Source: an uncultured Bacteroides sp. | GTDB taxonomy: Bacteria > Bacteroidota > Bacteroidia > Bacteroidales > Bacteroidaceae | Assembly (NCBI GenBank): GCA_949289265.1 | Contig: CASENE010000072.1 | Coordinates: forward strand, 1 to 64,000 | Direction of reading: 5' to 3' | DNA length: 64,000 nt | In this document: positions 62,647-64,000 of the stretch, in pieces | Position numbering within the stretch: the stretch's first letter is position 1 | How the letters are laid out: every line of letters begins with the position of its first letter | Position numbers and translations under genes: made by a program | The notes under the pieces: model-generated | Databases searched by the model: none | Told to the model about the DNA's origin: nothing | What the model saw: the letters and a program-made list of their open reading frames with translations, nothing else

Positions 62647-64000
62647 TTATTTGCGGATTCGCGTACATGCCTTGACAAAGTAGGCGATTAGTAAGAGGTA
62701 GGCCACTAACGACACTACTTGCGACCACGAGTTGGCCAGCCATGCTTCGTTGACCCAGTCTATTTCGGCAAAACGCAGTCCGGTACTCACCACGCCCATC
62801 AGCGCGCCGCCTGCAATGAAGCCCGAAGCCAACAGCGTGCCCCTCTCTCCGCGCAGCGCGTTCAGCTCTTTGTCTTTCGAGCGGGTGGTGACGTACCAGT
62901 TGATAGCGCCTCCCACCAGCAACGGAATGTTCAGTTCCAGGTTGATGAACATGCCCAGCGCGAAGGCCAGGGCCGGTATGCCGCAGAAGTTGAGCACGAT
63001 GGCCAGCAGGGCTCCGATGCCGTACAACAGCCAGGGAGCCTCGATGCCGCTCATCAACGGCTCAATGACGGCAGCCATGGCATTGGCTTGCGGGGCTGCC
63101 AGGTCGCCACTGGTGAATCCGTAGGTCTTGTTCAAGAGAATCATGACTCCGCCCACCGTGGCAGCCGACACCAGCGTGCCCAGGAATTTCCAACTCTCTT
63201 GCTTGGCAGGTGTCGTGCCCATCCAGTAACCAATCTTCAGGTCGGTAATAAAGCCGCCTGCCATGGACAGTGCCGTGCACACCACGCCGCCCATGACCAA
63301 GGCGGCCACCATGCCTTCGGGACCTTTCAGCCCTACGGCCACCATCACCACCGAGGCCAGGATGAGCGTCATGAGCGTCATGCCGGACACCGGGTTGGTG
63401 CCCACAATGGCGATGGCGTTGGCCGCTACCGTGGTGAAGAGGAACGCGATGCCTGCCACCAGGAGGATGGCCACCACCGTGTGGAGCACATTGCCTTGCA
63501 TGACATCGAAGTAGAAGAAGAGCACTATCAGTATCAGGGTGAGGATGGAGCCGATGGCGATGAAGCGCATGGAGAGGTCGCGCTGTGTGCGCAGGCTTTG
63601 CGCGCTGTTGTTGCCCGAACCCTTCAGCTCTTTGGCTGCCAGACCCACGGCACTGCGTATGATGCCCCACGATTTGATGATGCCCAGGATGCCTGCCATC
63701 GCAATGCCGCCGATGCCGATGCTCTTGGCGTAGTTGTTGAAGATGGCCTCCGGACTCATGGCGCCCACGGTTTGCGTGATTTCAGGATTCCACTGGTTCA
63801 GCACCATGTCCCCGCACACCAGCGAGAGGCCGGGGATGAGTATCCACCAGACAAAGAGGGAGCCCAGGCAGATGATGGCCGCATACTTCAGTCCTACGAT
63901 ATAGCCCAGGCCCAGCACGGCGGCGCCGGTGTTGACCTTGAACACCAGTTTGGCTTTCTCCGCCAGCGTCTCTCCCCAACCGCACACGCGGGTCGTGAAA
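62647..64000 (-). CDS. OPT-family oligopeptide transporter, 5' end cut by window
   Basis: C-terminal 450 or so residues of an OPT transporter; the frame is open to the window edge (FTTRVCGWGETLAEKAKL reads in from 64000), so the start is outside. Hydrophobic segments include GAAVLGLGYIVGLKYAAI, CLGSLFVWWILIPGL, LTLILIVLFFYFDVM and GGVMILLNKTYGFTSGDLAAPQANAMA, the last typical of OPT proteins. The C terminus is YFVKACTRIRK. OPT members import oligopeptides or metal chelates; which applies here is unknown. Confidence 0.9.
   Translation of the reverse strand, partial: FTTRVCGWGETLAEKAKLVFKVNTGAAVLGLGYIVGLKYAAIICLGSLFVWWILIPGLSLVCGDMVLNQWNPEITQTVGAMSPEAIFNNYAKSIGIGGIAMAGILGIIKSWGIIRSAVGLAAKELKGSGNNSAQSLRTQRDLSMRFIAIGSILTLILIVLFFYFDVMQGNVLHTVVAILLVAGIAFLFTTVAANAIAIVGTNPVSGMTLMTLILASVVMVAVGLKGPEGMVAALVMGGVVCTALSMAGGFITDLKIGYWMGTTPAKQESWKFLGTLVSAATVGGVMILLNKTYGFTSGDLAAPQANAMAAVIEPLMSGIEAPWLLYGIGALLAIVLNFCGIPALAFALGMFINLELNIPLLVGGAINWYVTTRSKDKELNALRGERGTLLASGFIAGGALMGVVSTGLRFAEIDWVNEAWLANSWSQVVSLVAYLLLIAYFVKACTRIRK

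Overview
The window looks like chromosome from a gut Bacteroidales species, probably family Bacteroidaceae. The evidence is a SusC/SusD pair, GH92 and GH3 lipoproteins, a Ser-type sulfatase, PPi-dependent phosphofructokinase, an HU-related DNA-binding protein, and promoters with the Bacteroidetes -33 TTTG/TTG and -7 TAnnTTTG boxes at 19-21 nt spacing. G+C is fairly high for the group, especially from about 27.4 to 36 kb. No rRNA, tRNA or CRISPR array was recognised.

Region 1 (0-16.6 kb) is a glycan-use region: susC-susD, then 2.7 kb of AT-richer accessory DNA, then a sulfatase, two overlapping GH92 alpha-mannosidase genes, and a convergent NagB-like/PIG-L fusion gene. The accessory DNA holds a YefM/YoeB toxin-antitoxin pair, an IS5-type transposase remnant, an Rpn-family gene, a second Rpn fragment and a palindromic element. 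The enzymes suggest sulfated, mannose-rich host glycans as substrate; this is an inference.

Region 2 (16.7-26.6 kb, minus strand) is a probable five-gene envelope operon: small hypothetical, PlsC-like acyltransferase, omega-amidase, thioester alpha-2-macroglobulin lipoprotein and PBP1C. Region 3 (27.4-33.1 kb) is a tripartite RND efflux operon whose pump gene carries one frameshift. Region 4 (33.1-45 kb) holds an HU-like gene with a repeat-rich leader, PPi-phosphofructokinase, GH25 lysozyme, GH3 glycosidase, methionine aminopeptidase, an aldose-epimerase-like gene, an aminotransferase and a LolC/E-like permease. Region 5 (45.6-64 kb) holds ppk-ppx, an MFS exporter, an HxlR-controlled pair, lipoprotein and barrel genes, a LysM/periplasmic-binding fusion, uvrA, a YbaK-like deacylase, a POT transporter, a GNAT, a DUF1460 amidase and a truncated OPT transporter.

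The most unusual signal is non-coding. At least nine intergenic arrays of short tandem repeats all have periods of 21-23 bp, although their sequences differ. Four of them (7864-7972, 19131-19245, 41957-42070, 52108-52198) and probably a fifth (26925-27012) belong to one dispersed family. Each member has a conserved leader followed by three or four 22-bp units, and the leader end always faces the start of the next gene. Other notable points are a NagB-like domain that has lost three of its catalytic residues, an Rpn-family protein lacking the catalytic Asp, a candidate HxlR operator, and a run of 64 consecutive G/C bases at the left edge.
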